From positions 31,805,340 through 31,869,339 of the forward strand of contig CM049322.1 in the NCBI GenBank assembly GCA_026874595.1: a stretch of 64,000 nucleotides of DNA, in the 5' to 3' direction. The notes below the pieces were generated by a model. The model saw only the letters and a list, made by a program, of their open reading frames with translations. It made no database searches and was not told the DNA's origin. The number at the start of each line of letters is the position of its first letter. The stretch's first letter is position 1. Shown here piece by piece: positions 1-12,178 of the stretch. The position numbers were made by a program, and so were the translations under genes. The DNA is from Sipunculus nudus. Taxonomy: Eukaryota > Annelida > Sipuncula > Golfingiida > Sipunculidae.

Positions 1-690
1 GAACAGAAGCGGGGTATATATTGGAAGGCAGATGATTGTTTATATGGTTATCGAATTAAAAATGGGTTGATCACGCTGCTTCGTTCAGTCGACAACTATT
101 ATTTACGAGACAAAATGTCCGTGCCTTGTGTCTCACCCTTAAACACTCCTTTTTTTAATTGGATGAAAGGTCTCGCTTGTTAAATTGATGGTTTTAAAAA
201 TCCGACGGATTTTAGGTCGAATTTTAAAATTTGTATTTCTTTTATCAGACGAACAGGCTTTATTATCTTTTAGAACCTGACTAGACCTGGCGTCAAATGC
301 CGGCATTTATCGAAATGTTACATTCCAAGACATTCCAGACAAAAGCACAAAAAAAATATATCGAAGCTCCTAACCCGCAGGTCACTATTTTGAGACGCAA
401 GTGAAAAGATTTACCGGTAAATCGACTGACTGTTTTTTTTAATATCCTAATGTGTCATAAGGATGTGGCACACGTGCAATCTCGATATCGCATAACATAG
501 AGAAGGATTTTGGAGGAATCACATCGACGGATTTTGCCGTTGTAAACAAGAATCTGTCCGCGATGGCTCTTGAAACCAGCCACAGTAGTATTTCAGGTGA
601 CTGTTCCGTGTGCTATTTACTGCACTGTCTCGCAGTTGAAAACAAGTGGCTCATGGCCCATGACGCTCAGCTGAAATCAAGGAACTTGAA
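1..690. other. Unclassified non-coding sequence
   Basis: No open frame of useful length and no repeat I can name. The stretch is AT-rich, with short A and T runs. It could be intron of gene A if that gene continues past the left edge on the minus strand. Confidence 0.4.
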
Positions 691-3110
691 CAAAGGTTAA
701 CATGACTCTCAGAGTGCTCAAAATCATGTATTTTGAAAATAGATATTAGATACGGGTTACAGGGACCTTATTCTACATCCAGCTGCTACCACCCTTGCCC
801 ATCTGACTTATAGAATTTTAAAATCATGTTCTTTCACACAGCTGGCAGAATAAAGGTCACATTATTTCAGGTTACCAACAATTTTTACAGGAACCTATCT
901 GGATCTTCATCAAAATAGAAGTTTCTAGGTTCAAATGTAACCAATCGTGCACATATGGCCTGTAGGGTACCAAATCATGTTCTTTCACTAATCTTGAAGA
1001 ATATAGGTCATCATGACCTAATTTCAGGTGTCTAAGTAGATTTTTCATGGACCTCTCTTGACGTCAACTAAAAAAGATTACGATCTTAACAACATTTACA
1101 ATTAGTGCCCTCTTAACGGGTGAACCTTTCAGTTGGAGGTCTCAATATAGAGGGGAAAAATACGTAAAACTTTGAAATAATACAGAGGCACCACCAACCT
1201 GCAGTAACTGATGTAACACTCAATGATTATTATGCAAAATCATGGCGATTAATGCATTAATTATTCAGATACTGGAGCTTTAGTATCAAATTATTTTTAA
1301 TTATTCTGGGGTGTATTTATGAGCCCCATATATCGTAGGATATGGGTAACAGGAACCTAATTTTAGGTTTACGAGGATATTTTACATGAACCTCCCTGGG
1401 TGTCAAGTTAGCAGGTTCTAGGTCTAACGCTTACGATTTTTGCCCTTTTATCTGACAACCGCTCCTTTAAAAGTATAAACAATAGAAAATATGCGTAAAA
1501 ATTAAAAAAAAGAGGTGGTGCCAACATTCTGCAGGAACGGATGGAACACTCCATGATCAATATGCATGCTAAGAATCATAAGGAATAATGCATTAGTTTT
1601 TCAGATACTGGAGCTTTTATATCAATTTTAAATCATTCTGGCGGTCCTTACGTGTCCCATCACTCAAGGGATATGCGTAACAGAGACTTAACTTCAGGTT
1701 GCCAAGGAGATTTTTTTCATTGACCTCCATGGATGTAAAGTTAAAAGATTCCAGGTCAGGTCAAACGGGTATGATTTGTGCCCTGTTACTGGAGACCGCA
1801 TCATTAAATATTTCAAAGATAGAGAAAACTATTTGTTAAAATTCGAAAAAAAATACAGGTGGCGCCACTTGTCTGCAGGAACTATTGAAACCATGCATGA
1901 TCAATACGATTGAATAAAAATTAATTATTCTTGCGGTCCTTACGAGTCCCATCGCTCAGGGGCTATGAGTAACAGAGACTTAATTTCAGGTTTCCAATGA
2001 GATATTTTTCATTGACCTCCATGGAAGTAAAGTTAAAAGATTCCAGGTCAGGTCAAACGGGTACGATTTGTGCCCTTTTACTGGAGACCGCATCATTAAA
2101 TATTTCAAAGACAGAGAAAACTATTTGTTAAAATTCGAAAAAAATACAGGTGGCGCCACTTGTCTGAAGGACCTGATGAAACCATGCATGATCAATACGT
2201 GTGAAAAAATTTTAATTATTCTTGTGGTCCTTACGAGTCCCATCGCTCAGGGGATATGGGTAACAGAGACTTAATTTCAGGTTTCCAAGGAGATATTTTT
2301 TATTGACCTCCATGGAAGTAAAGTTAAAGGTCAAGTCAAACGGGTACGATTTGTGCCCTTTTACTGGAGACCGCATCATTAAATATTTCAAAGTCAGAGA
2401 AAACAATTTGTTAAAATTCGAAAACAATACAGGTTGGGTCACTTGTTTGCAGTAACTCATGAAACATTGCATGATCAATACGTATGAAAAAATTAAAATA
2501 ATGATCAATGCATTAGCTAAGCAGACACTGGGGCTTCAGTGTCATTTTTTTTAATTGTTCAGGGGATCGGGAGGGGGGATAACTTACGAGCCCAATAGCT
2601 CAGTGGACATGGATAACAGAGACCTAATTTCAGGATTGCAAGAAGATTTGTTATAGACCTCCCAGGATGTAAAGTTGAAAGATTCTAGATGCGATGGTAA
2701 TGATGTGTGCTTTGTTAACGGACAACCGTTCCTTTGAAGGTCTCAAAATAGAGAAAACATATGTAATAATTAAAAAATACAGGTGGCGGCACCAGTCTGC
2801 AGGAACTGCTGAAACACTCCATGATCGACATGGATGCAATGAACATATTGATTAATGCATAAGTTATTCAGATATTGTAGCTTTTGTATCATATGTTTGA
2901 TTATTCTGGGGGTGGGGGTTCCGACCCCATAGCTCAGAGGAGAACAGCGACCTAATTTCAGGGTTCCCAGGAGAATGTTAATGGATGGCAAGCGAGAAGG
3001 TTCTAGGTCCAACAGTTACGTTTGTGTCCTGTTAACGAACGACCGCATGTTTTAAGGTCTCAAAATATAAAAAAAATACGGAAAATATAATTTGCGCAAC
3101 CATTCATAAT
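690..3110 (+). repeat. Tandem array of ~290-360 bp units
   Basis: A motif close to TAATTTCAGGTTTCCAAGG recurs near 866, 1020, 1360, 1690, 1980, 2272, 2628 and 2955, with spacings of about 154, 340, 330, 290, 292, 356 and 327 bp. Each unit then carries a CATTGACCTCCATGG-like segment, TTGTGCCC..TTACTGGAGACCGC, a palindromic core close to GGTGGCGCCAC followed by TGTCTGCAGGAAC, and a CATGATCAATA stretch. The 1690-2280 units are nearly identical, so they expanded most recently. Short open frames here differ only by repeat divergence and are not genes. Related sequence in reverse orientation lies at about 25,080-25,920. Confidence 0.85.
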
Positions 3111-3401
3111 GAATATTAAGTATGCATATCCTCCAGCTGAACGACACTACGTTTCACACCCTATATTTGCCATAGATAGGGTCCTAGGTGTATATCAGCT
3201 ACTTAGCTGTAAGAGAGAAGAGTATGGAACTTCACAGTCTTGGTCCAGGAGCTCTACATAGAGATAGATTTAAAAGGATCATGGCTTCTTTATAAAATTT
3301 TGATTTACAATGCTTAAACCATGCAGACGATGGACTTTGCCCTATTGTAAGTTATATGCAGCCTGATATAAAATCATAGGTATTCATGCTGCTGCTTGAC
3401 T

Positions 3402-3631
3402 CAGGGGCGGATCTAGGATTTAAAAAAATGGGGTCGGAGGGGGGGGGGGGTGGGCGGTAATAGGGGGTCGGAGGTTACCAACGAAAATTAATGACAGAGC
3501 CATAAAAAGAAACGGGGGTGGGTAAGGGGGGGGGGGGGGGTTCCAAGGCGAAAAAAAAATGATCTGATCCTGGAAAAAGGATGGGGTGGGGGGGGGCTTC
3601 CTGACCCCTTGGGCCCCCTCGTCCGCTTCTG
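3402..3631 (+). mobile_element. MITE-like element, CAGGGGCGGATC family
   Basis: Starts with CAGGGGCGGATCTAGG and ends with GTCCGCTTCTG, whose reverse complement CAGAAGCGGAC approximates the start, giving short terminal inverted repeats. The interior is G-rich and contains an AATTAATGACAGAGCCA-like segment. Related copies occur near 18,227 and 19,185. No transposase frame is present, so it is non-autonomous. The superfamily is uncertain; hAT-like ends are possible. Confidence 0.5.
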
Positions 3632-3737
3632 TTACTCTCAGCCATGTAATGCAACACACGAGACTTGATTGCAGTATAGGCCTACAATGTTGAGCAGTCT
3701 TCAGATACACCACCATGACCAGGCGCGTTTGTAAAAT

Positions 3738-3740
<3 letters not shown>

Positions 3741-3770
<30 letters not shown>
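3741..3770. repeat. (TA)n microsatellite
   Basis: About 15 perfect AT dinucleotides. Confidence 0.95.
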
Positions 3771-3772
<2 letters not shown>

Positions 3773-4534
3773 TTTTTAATAGTAAAAAAGAATACAAAGA
3801 AAAAAAGAAATCAAAATTTATAGTATTAGTAATTCCTTTATGATTCAGAATACTAGTGAATCCAACTGAATATTTGTTGAATGTCTGGTCGCATGAATAC
3901 CCGTATGTGCCGGATCAGTTACTGGACAACAGCCAACTTATACGAGACACTGGAAATGACTTGTTGTCAGAGAGATAGATTTTTTTTAGTTCACATTTTT
4001 ATTTTGTATGTGTGTTCATCACTTGCAGTTTGAGGTAAAGATCACTGGTAGTTTACCGCCATATTAGTGCAATAGGATGACGTATTAGTATCATAGTAGC
4101 CATGGGCTTTATAGACATACAGTATTAAGAATGTGTGATTTACATATTTATCAACATATCAAGTTCTTAAGTTTATTGTCACATTTTTTTTAATAAAGAG
4201 AGGATATTACAGAAAAACAATGAATAAATCAAAAGGGTAGAGACGTCAATGCGGGAAAAGTTTATGATGAATATAGGCTGGAAGTATGGTATATTACACG
4301 AGCAAATATATTTCCTACATCCTGCGTATACCTTTTTAGATTGTCCAGAAATTCTGCATCTGAAATATATCAGCGCCGTTTGATGTATTTAGTAGTTATG
4401 TCATGTTTATATTACAAGTAACACGAAAGGTCAGCCTTTCGAATCCTACATAGGCCCGGTAAAAATAAAGAAGGAGAATAGACAATAAAGTAAAATGTTT
4501 TATTGGGATGGTTATATATTTAATATTTACTTAC

Positions 4535-4810
4535 AGTCAACCTCCAGTCTGTAATCCCCACTCCACGAAGACGAACCGACTCCATTGTTCACGCGACAGG
4601 CATAATCTCCCTGATCATCTCTGTGGGTCTGTGATATGGTCAGAGTTCCCTGGTCCCTGTTAACGTCCCCTCTCATGTCCTTTCTATCAGTTCTTCTGAA
4701 ATCGTACGTAAATGGTCTCGTGCCTTGGTCTGGTTGACAAGTCAGTACAACCCTGTCAGTCTCCTTTACAGGATTAGACGGTGTGCTGACACTCGGTGTG
4801 GTCGGGCGTC
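4535..4810 (-). CDS. Gene A exon 4: second Ig domain
   Basis: The 276-bp exon runs from an acceptor CAG (4811-4813, minus strand) to a GTAAGT donor at 4534, phase 1 at both ends. It encodes about 92 residues with Ig landmarks: a B-strand VVLTCQ cysteine, a DDQGDYACRV F-strand cysteine and a closing LEVDC. The usual C-strand tryptophan appears to be replaced by aromatics (FTYDFRR). It resembles exon 3 of gene B, which also ends LEVDC at a phase-1 donor. The donor implies another exon downstream, but none is recognisable in the remaining 4.5 kb to the left edge, so the 3' end is off-window or lost. Upstream nonsense in exon 3 would prevent translation of this exon. Confidence 0.85.
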
Positions 4811-5478
4811 CTGTGTTAATATGAAAAGAAAAATAAATTTGTTCACACAACTAATGTTTGGTGATTCCGGGGTAGCCTTGCTATGGTAACTGTTATGAAA
4901 GCCTCGTCCACAAAACCTGGTCTACTTCATACAAAAATATACAAAAAAATAAATAGGCTCATCAATATTACGAAACCATTACACATAACGCAGACCGAAT
5001 TTTAGACAGGTATAACATTTAATATACACTAGCATATTATACATTGTTGCGCTTGGATAGGTTGGACTTGTCCACAGCTAACACACCCGGGCTGACCATG
5101 GGCCGAGTTTACTTTCTTGATACAAGCATTTTAGTTTCTGGTAAATGGCGCTGCCTTAGACTCTTCGCGGAATTATGTCAAATTTCTCAAGATTGATTGA
5201 AGAATGTGGAATATGGACTTTAATACTGATTGTAAGTATATTTTAACTACATTCAGGCCATAGTGTGTGAAATAGAGATACGCGTTGTGGAAGTGTATCG
5301 GAAATTTAGTCATTTAATCATTCAAAAGAGACAACAAACTCGTTTTTATAGATTTAATACAGATACATTTATAATAGTTGTGATTTCTACTACGGGATGG
5401 GTCTTGTGCATTATAGACATATGCATAGTTAATGTCCGATATGTAATATATACATAGTATATTATGTATTAAATGCAT

Positions 5479-5530
<52 letters not shown>

Positions 5531-7254
5531 TATATAAATATATAAATTTACATATATATTACATATCAACAGCTCGCTATGGCCATATCTTATATATGTT
5601 GCCATATTAACCTCTTGTAAAGTTGGAGAAAACTTTAATCGATCATAACATATTTGCGGGAAGGTACTCTCGAGAAATTTGCCGCGGGAACTGTTTATAA
5701 TTCTTTCTTCCATGTAGGGACAAATATAATTTAATTTAGGATCATAATTGTTATTTTTAATTTTAATAGGTGATATGCTAATGATAAAATTTTGCAGTAA
5801 CTGGTACTATAGAAATTTGAGTCTAGTCAAATATTTCATAGCTAAAAACACTTGACCATGTAATAGGTTAGGTTATGATGGTACGTACATATTATCAGTA
5901 CAAGTATAAACGCGTTCATTAATATGAAAGATTAATCATCCCTTTGATATGAATAGTTATTAGAAATCAATCGCTTGAACATAATCATACAAGAGTGTTC
6001 AGACTATGGCTGGAACGAAACCATTCAAATATCTTACCACACAAACCCAGAATTACAGTCGCACGTTTTCGACTTACATCTGCGCACATTTTGATCAGCT
6101 GTCCGTTAGAATAAGGCCTGGGATTTATAGTTAAAATAAATAAATTTTGATTTAAAGTAGTTTCTTTTGTGGTTAGGGGAACATTCCTGTCTATCCAATT
6201 TTGCTGTTAAAAAAATCTTCACTTGTAAGTATGTTGTCTGTGGCCTTTATTGCCTCCCGCCATGACGACTTGCGTTTATCCCCAATCGTGTGTTCGTGTT
6301 TTGTGTGTATTTGTGTTTGTTAGTGTGTTTCTTAAATATATAAATCAGAATTAGTTATAAATAACAATATAATTAACGGAAGCTCAAGACATTTCAGGAA
6401 TATGTTATAGAAGAATCGATCAGGTTTTTGTGTGGATCAAGCATCTCCCCGGATTCAGAAATGTCATCAAGGAATATTCACAAATGTACAGGCACAAATG
6501 AATGAAACCGGGAACACGGTTTTGCCTCGTGCGCCGAGCAGTGGACCTTGCCCGCGTATTCAAGTCATGGTCGAGCGCCCAGAACAACCACAGTCTACAA
6601 TACAGCTTGTGCATACCGGCAATATCAAAGTGTGAACTTGAGCACTTGGATTTCAATGTTTGCATCGCTTTTCTTAAACGCGTGCTCTCAGTTCGGAGGT
6701 CAGTGGCCGTCTACCCAGAGCATTAAACAGTTGGCCTCTCCCAAGGAACCCCGATTTGAATAATGCTGACCAATTAAAAATCAATAACAGTCCCGGTGGC
6801 GCAAGGAGGAAATGCGTTCATTCCCGTTCGTCTGTGATGGTGGGTTTCTTTTAAAAAACATAACTCACGCTGCCCTGAATGGAATAATATGAAATTGTGG
6901 CGAATTCTGGAAAGGGGCTGAGGAAGAACAATTAGAGAGTTTGGTGTGCTTCCCTCACATAATCAGGTTTCAGAAACGTCATTAAGGAATATTCACAAAT
7001 GTAGAGTTATTTATGCACTAATAAACCTGGGAATATTGGCCGAAAAAGAGAATGCTCAAACGAATTTGGGAGCATCCAACAATAAGGACCCACATGGTGG
7101 AGGGTTGCCTTCCTTTGAAATTTAAAGCTAATTGAAAAATTTAAATTCATTTACGTTTTTCATGAAATATTATATTTTGTATTATTTGTCACTGGTTATG
7201 ATACGTGTAAACACTGATGTTATCAAGATAAATGTAGGATTTTATGTTACTTAC
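4811..7254 (-). other. Gene A intron 3
   Basis: Contains a (TA)n run at 5485-5545 and a roughly 40-bp direct repeat at about 6454-6494 and 6963-7003, both copies including AAGGAATATTCACAAATGTA. Overlapping 67-81 codon frames at 6420-6763 on both strands lack any domain and look like chance. Confidence 0.55.
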
Positions 7255-7587
7255 TGACAATGGTTACCTGGCAGGTGTCCTCTGCTGAAGGACCGTAGAA
7301 CTCCGCCTCACACTGGTAAGTCCCTCCATCAGGGTACACCACGTTGTGTATGATCAGTGTGCTGGTGCCGTTGCTAAGATGCTGATAATCTGACCGCCCT
7401 ACTAGACCTCCTCCTAGTGCTGCTGCTCCAGGTGGGGAGTTTGTTTGTCTGTATGTATAAATAAGGGTGCCATCGCGCCTCCAGCGTACCAAACTCATTG
7501 TGCCTCCCTGATGAGTGGTGACTTGACACGTGATTCTACCCGTCTCACCCTAAACCAGAGGGGTGTCATGCACTGACACTGTTTGAC
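7255..7587 (-). pseudogene. Gene A exon 3: V-type Ig domain with in-frame stop
   Basis: The 333-bp exon is bounded by a minus-strand acceptor (TTGTAG, 7588-7593) and a GTAAGT donor at 7254, phase 1 at both ends. The encoded domain has a B-strand RITCQV cysteine, C-strand VRWRRDG tryptophan, STLIIHNV E strand, DGGTYQCEAE F-strand cysteine and a G strand QVTIV, a complete V-type fold. In the exon's own frame codon 7552-7550 reads TAG, between PLV and GETGRITC where a sense codon (CAG would be one change) is expected. Using the TTTAG itself as acceptor does not rescue the frame: joined to the phase-1 exon 2 it reads GGG TGA. The domain is otherwise intact, so the lesion is probably recent, a null allele, or a sequencing error. 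Confidence 0.8.
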
Positions 7588-7779
7588 CTACAAGTAAATG
7601 TATTTCAGTAATGACTAAACAAATAATTATTCATATATGAAAGCAAAACGCTCGCAGGCCGATGAGATAATACCACTAAACTTAAACTTGAAAGCAATGC
7701 TCCAGGTTCGACAAATTATCCTATTTTATCTTGAAGAAAAATCATAGTGTTTGGTATTTTTTTATGTAAACAGACTAAC

Positions 7780-7917
7780 CGGATGATGGTTGGCCAAAGG
7801 AAAGGACCAGCAGTAAGACCAGCATTTCTATCCCACTTATAGTAATGCTGAAATGGAGAGCATTAGGAGGTTGACCGGGGGTTGTGTCACCTTTACTGGG
7901 TCTTGTACAGCCGTGAT
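7780..7917 (-). CDS. Gene A exon 2: 5' UTR and signal peptide
   Basis: A minus-strand acceptor (CTGTTGCTGCAG, ending at 7918) opens an exon whose ATG at 7825-7823 starts MLVLLLVLSFGQPSSG. This is a typical secretory signal peptide with a leucine-rich core. The exon ends at a GTTAGT donor (7779-7774) in phase 1, so it joins exon 3 as ..SSGQTVSVHD. The 92-base leader holds an upstream ATG opening an 8-codon frame that closes at TAA before the main start. The product would be targeted to the secretory pathway, but the frame meets the TAG in exon 3. Confidence 0.75.
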
Positions 7918-9966
7918 CTGCAGCAACAGAAAACAGTTTATTTGTACATGATCACATAGACATCAGTCTAACTGTTTTGACATTTCATTATGACGAGTAT
8001 TAATACACAATTGGGTCTAATCAACCGAAAACAGCCAGGTTTCTACAAAATCTGGCAATTTTGCTTCCATCTGTACTTTGGTATTAAAATGTACGTCAAT
8101 TATGTTATGTTAAACATCAGGTTTGTCTCAGATCTTGTTATTGGTTGATCACTTTATCCTCAACATTTCTCGACTCGAACATGCATACGTTTGAAATCCT
8201 ATAGTTCTAATGTTCAGTTAAACACAAAACCGGTTTTCGTAGAATTGTACCAAAACCACTTTATTTGTGTTCCCCTAAACCGAGGGTTTCCCCTTTAGCG
8301 TTTGTTTTTATCTGCTAATCCTTTAAAAGGTTTCAGTTGTGAAATGAACGCGGCATTATTTTATTTTTTTATACCCGAAAATCGATCCAGTGCGCTCGCG
8401 GGGGCCGACCTGCCTGTGGAAGGGTGGCTCTGTTTAGCCGTAGGGTCCGGCCGGTTTTTTCGCGCGTGAACAACAGCGCATGAACAGTAACTGTGTTCCG
8501 GGAGTAAAAAAGAATTCCCGCGCTGTTCCCCTAGCAGATAGTGAGGTTTTGCGCCCATGAGCACCAATTCACAGCTGGCCGAGAATCCGTCATATGGGTC
8601 ACCCGTTTAGGGAAAGGACGTGTCGGACCTGGCTTCCTTCCTTGGCCAATAATAAGTTACGCCCATTCTCACCCAACGAGATTTTGAGCAGGTCTCTCAT
8701 ACTGCACTTTTGTTTATTTTGTGTACATTGCGAATTTGTATTAAGCTGCATTTAGCATTCTGAAGATCTATGCATGATGATTTGTGTAATAAATCAGTTG
8801 CGTTTTGCAACGTGTAGACATACTATACAATAGCTTTGAAGAATTCGTTTGAACGTTCATTTCCAAGTTTCCATTTATATGATGTCTGAATGTCAATTTT
8901 TTTTTCAGCAGACATGAAATTCAACACAACTATCTATATATATATATATAAATTAATAGCGTAAGTGATTGTAATTTTCAGAAATATTTGCGTATTACGA
9001 GCATAATTATTGATTCTAATATTTGCTCCCCCATGGTCGCCCCTTTTCTTTGTGCGTCAGGCCTGGTTCGGGCCACAGAGTGTGATGCCGGGACCCACCT
9101 TTCTCTAGGGGCTCTATGCGGGGTTTTAGTGCAATTCGCGGTCACTGGCCAAAAATAATCCCCCGTGGTGTCTTCTCAAAAGACAACCTCCGCTCGTGGT
9201 CATGGTCTATTGCGCACAAGGACATCTCGCATGAGGAGAATGCCCAAAAGGGGGATCTCTGAAAGAATCATAATTACCCGAATGGTATTGCAGGGACGGA
9301 GAAAGGATATAGGCAGGGGAGAGGCCGTAATCAGGTGCGGATATATATATATATTTATATATATATATATATGTGTGTATGTGTGTGTGCGTGGTTGAAA
9401 GGTGTGTGTAAACAACTCACAATAATTCAACACAACTTACTCGTTTAGTTCAAATTGGAAATATCAGTTGCACAACAGGAATAAATGTCATATTGGAAGG
9501 ATCAACCGTATGAAATGTAGTAATACGTCCCAAATCTGCGGATACGAGTGATTGTTCTTTAGAAAATGTTATCATGATTAGACAAAGTGAAATTCCGAGA
9601 GGAAGGCGAATACTCGGTGCAACCGGGGTTGGGGGTATGGCCGGGCAACGCTCCTGTAGTGAATGCATTGACTGTCCTACTGGAAAACCTTGGCTCACTT
9701 TCAAACAGGAATGGTCTTTTGGGATGCGTGATATTTGTAAAATATAAAGCCATTAAATGTACTTCATACTACATTGTATTGTAATGCTTACACGAACTTC
9801 TGTTCAGCGAAATTATTCGACCATGTGAGTGCTTAGTTTTTGTGCGTAATAAAGGGAATGTAATTATCAACACATCTGTACTACCATGCAGGATAACAGG
9901 TTTCTTTTTTTTTAGATTTTTTTAGTGGAGGTAACCGCCTCCAATTTTACTGCTTTCCTTAACTAA

Positions 9967-10052
<86 letters not shown>
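9967..10052. repeat. Long (TA)n microsatellite
   Basis: About 43 AT dinucleotides, directly joined at 10053 to CTGCAGAGTCCCATTCCGG, a segment shared with the SINE-like element at 40,081. The tract therefore probably arose at the end of a mobile element. Confidence 0.95.
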
Positions 10053-10054
<2 letters not shown>

Positions 10055-10190
10055 GCAGAGTCCCATTCCGGTTTCGGACTACGTGGCAGGGGCTTAAATC
10101 CGATGTTTCCTGGTGTCAGGGGGGTGAACTCGAAGCATTCGTAAGCCGGACGAATGCATAACGAACTCGTTACTCCATCGTTATACATTT
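10053..10190 (-). mobile_element. Fragment of tRNA-SINE family A (tail part)
   Basis: CTGCAGAGTCCCATTCCGGTTTCGGACTACGTGGCA and the later TTTCCTGGTGTCA match the left part of the element at 40,081-40,440. The tRNA-like head is missing here. Confidence 0.55.
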
Positions 10191-10257
10191 TTTGGGTAAC
10201 TCAAAACTTTCTTTAAATTCTTCTCGTTCGTAAATGCCTTAATTTTTTCGTTATTTT

Positions 10258-10281
10258 AACGGACGGTCCGGACCATCCGTT
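10258..10281. repeat. Near-perfect 24-bp palindrome
   Basis: Centred on GGTCCGGACC with arms AACGGAC and ATCCGTT; only one base pair of the arms fails to match. It sits next to a GTTACGGTAACG palindrome-like segment. Function unknown. Confidence 0.7.
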
Positions 10282-10461
10282 ACGGTAACGAAAACGTGTA
10301 CAAGTGTCGTCAGACAGTATTTTTCTACTTACTCGACTGAGATTAGTCAACCTAATACATTTCTTGTGCCGTGCCTACCACATGTAATGACATGTGTAAA
10401 TAATAACAAATTATTACAACCTATAACTTCATTTTCACACAAAAACACACACATATATGTG

Positions 10462-10492
<31 letters not shown>

Positions 10493-11199
10493 TGATATTA
10501 ATCTGATATATCCCTCTCTTCCTAGAGAATAGAACGCAATCATCCATGCATGGAAGTTTATTGATATAGTTGTGATGACAATTTATATACATTGTATATA
10601 CCTTTGTCTCTATGTAATACACATTTTAGAGCTGCAAGTGAATGAAAATACCATTATTCGTAATAAATAGTGCGACAACGGAAGAAAAATATTTCATTGT
10701 CAAATATTAATTACATACATGTATGACGGCTATCGGTTTTTTTATCCCTTCTTGTTCAAAGTCGGGAGAGCAGATAACATTTAACAGCATTTAACTCATT
10801 TAAATATTAACATATATACCAAGAACTTCGAATCCTTTAAGGGGTTGCAGATGCGGTACGGGCGTGATTGTGGATCGAGTCAAAATTATGATTCTATGAG
10901 GTACCGTTTCCTTTTATTCGGTTGTGGAACATATCCGGCTTCATCGGACATTGGCCAAAAAATTGTCGGATCATATAGCGACCCGTCTAATAATAAAATT
11001 TAAACGCGGATTGGGTCTGGAGAGCAACCACGTACATTTTAGTTGGAGTATCCCTGAATTAAATGTGTTAATCGTTATAAACCATACGGAAAAATGTCCT
11101 CGCCTGGAAACGAAATCATTGCAAATATATATAAAACATTCCCTTATGATCCACTCTTGATTTGTCAATTCATGTTGACATATAAAGTGCCGTTTTCTG

Positions 11200-11201
<2 letters not shown>

Positions 11202-11252
<51 letters not shown>
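11202..11252. repeat. (TA)n microsatellite
   Basis: About 25 dinucleotides. Confidence 0.95.
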
Positions 11253-11253
<1 letters not shown>

Positions 11254-11905
11254 CACATACATGCAATGTATTTTATTCGCGACCGCATACCTGGACCACA
11301 TTCCGATTCATATGAAGGTTTACAGCACCTAACAAACTAATGAACTGAGGAAAATTGCTCGTGATTATGGTGCAAATATTTTCTAAATGCATACCGGTAT
11401 AAGGATATTTTTGTTGTGTTGCATTTTTCTATATTGCTTGCATGAGAATGGAAAATAAGAGGCAAAATCAGCCATATAATAAAAGACGAGCTGAGAATGT
11501 CCCTTCAGTCCCTTATTGTAGATGGACATTGTGCAATTAGTCCCTTGTTGTAATATTTAATTCTGTAATTTATGCAATGAACAATGAGTGTGTAAAATCA
11601 ACGATAAATATATCGGTATAAAATATAATTTCCTGCAAAACGTTCCATCACGTATAATTATCGATAGAACCAATTTTAAATGACCGAGGGGAATGTAATC
11701 ATAATAAAGACAGTTTTCCTGAAACAATATAAAACTAGTTAAAACGTATTTTAAACAAATTTTATAATACTGATATCACATCTCAGTTTTGAAACGTAGA
11801 ACGGATAATTTGTATACATATAAGTATAGAAAATGTGCATGTGTTTTATTTCTCCCATACATAATTATCTCAGAATAAGCTTTCATTTCAACCGTTAGCA
11901 TAGAT

Positions 11906-12178
11906 GTGTTTCCATGTGCGCGTATATGTGTAAAACATCGCTCATATATGATTTGTCAACTGGGGTGTTTCCATGTATTCGTCATCGTATTTGCGAATGT
12001 GCGTGTATACGTGAAAATCGTCACAGGAGCGATTTTCACGCATAGGATCTGCGTGAACTCAGGGATTCGGGCTAAAATCACGTCACACTTTTTTTTTTTT
12101 TTTTGTAGAAGGCCTGCTCGATACCATTGTACACAAATATACGTCTGCCAGTCTGCATACACGCGCATATGGAAACAA
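11906..12178. mobile_element. Foldback/MITE-like element
   Basis: The left end GTGTTTCCATGTGCGCGTAT is matched in reverse complement by ATACACGCGCATATGGAAAC at the right end. Internal degenerate copies of the terminus (GGTGTTTCCATGTATTCG) and a perfect 10-bp stem GTGAAAATCG/CGATTTTCAC (12,012-12,040) add further fold-back potential. No transposase frame. Confidence 0.6.

Noticed and set aside
690-3110. CRISPR-like array
   Set aside because: Units are ~300 bp with diverged full-length similarity, not short identical repeats with unique spacers, and the genome is eukaryotic.
6420-6763. Four overlapping short frames on both strands
   Set aside because: No domain, no splice context and similar length in all frames; a GC-richer patch with few stops.
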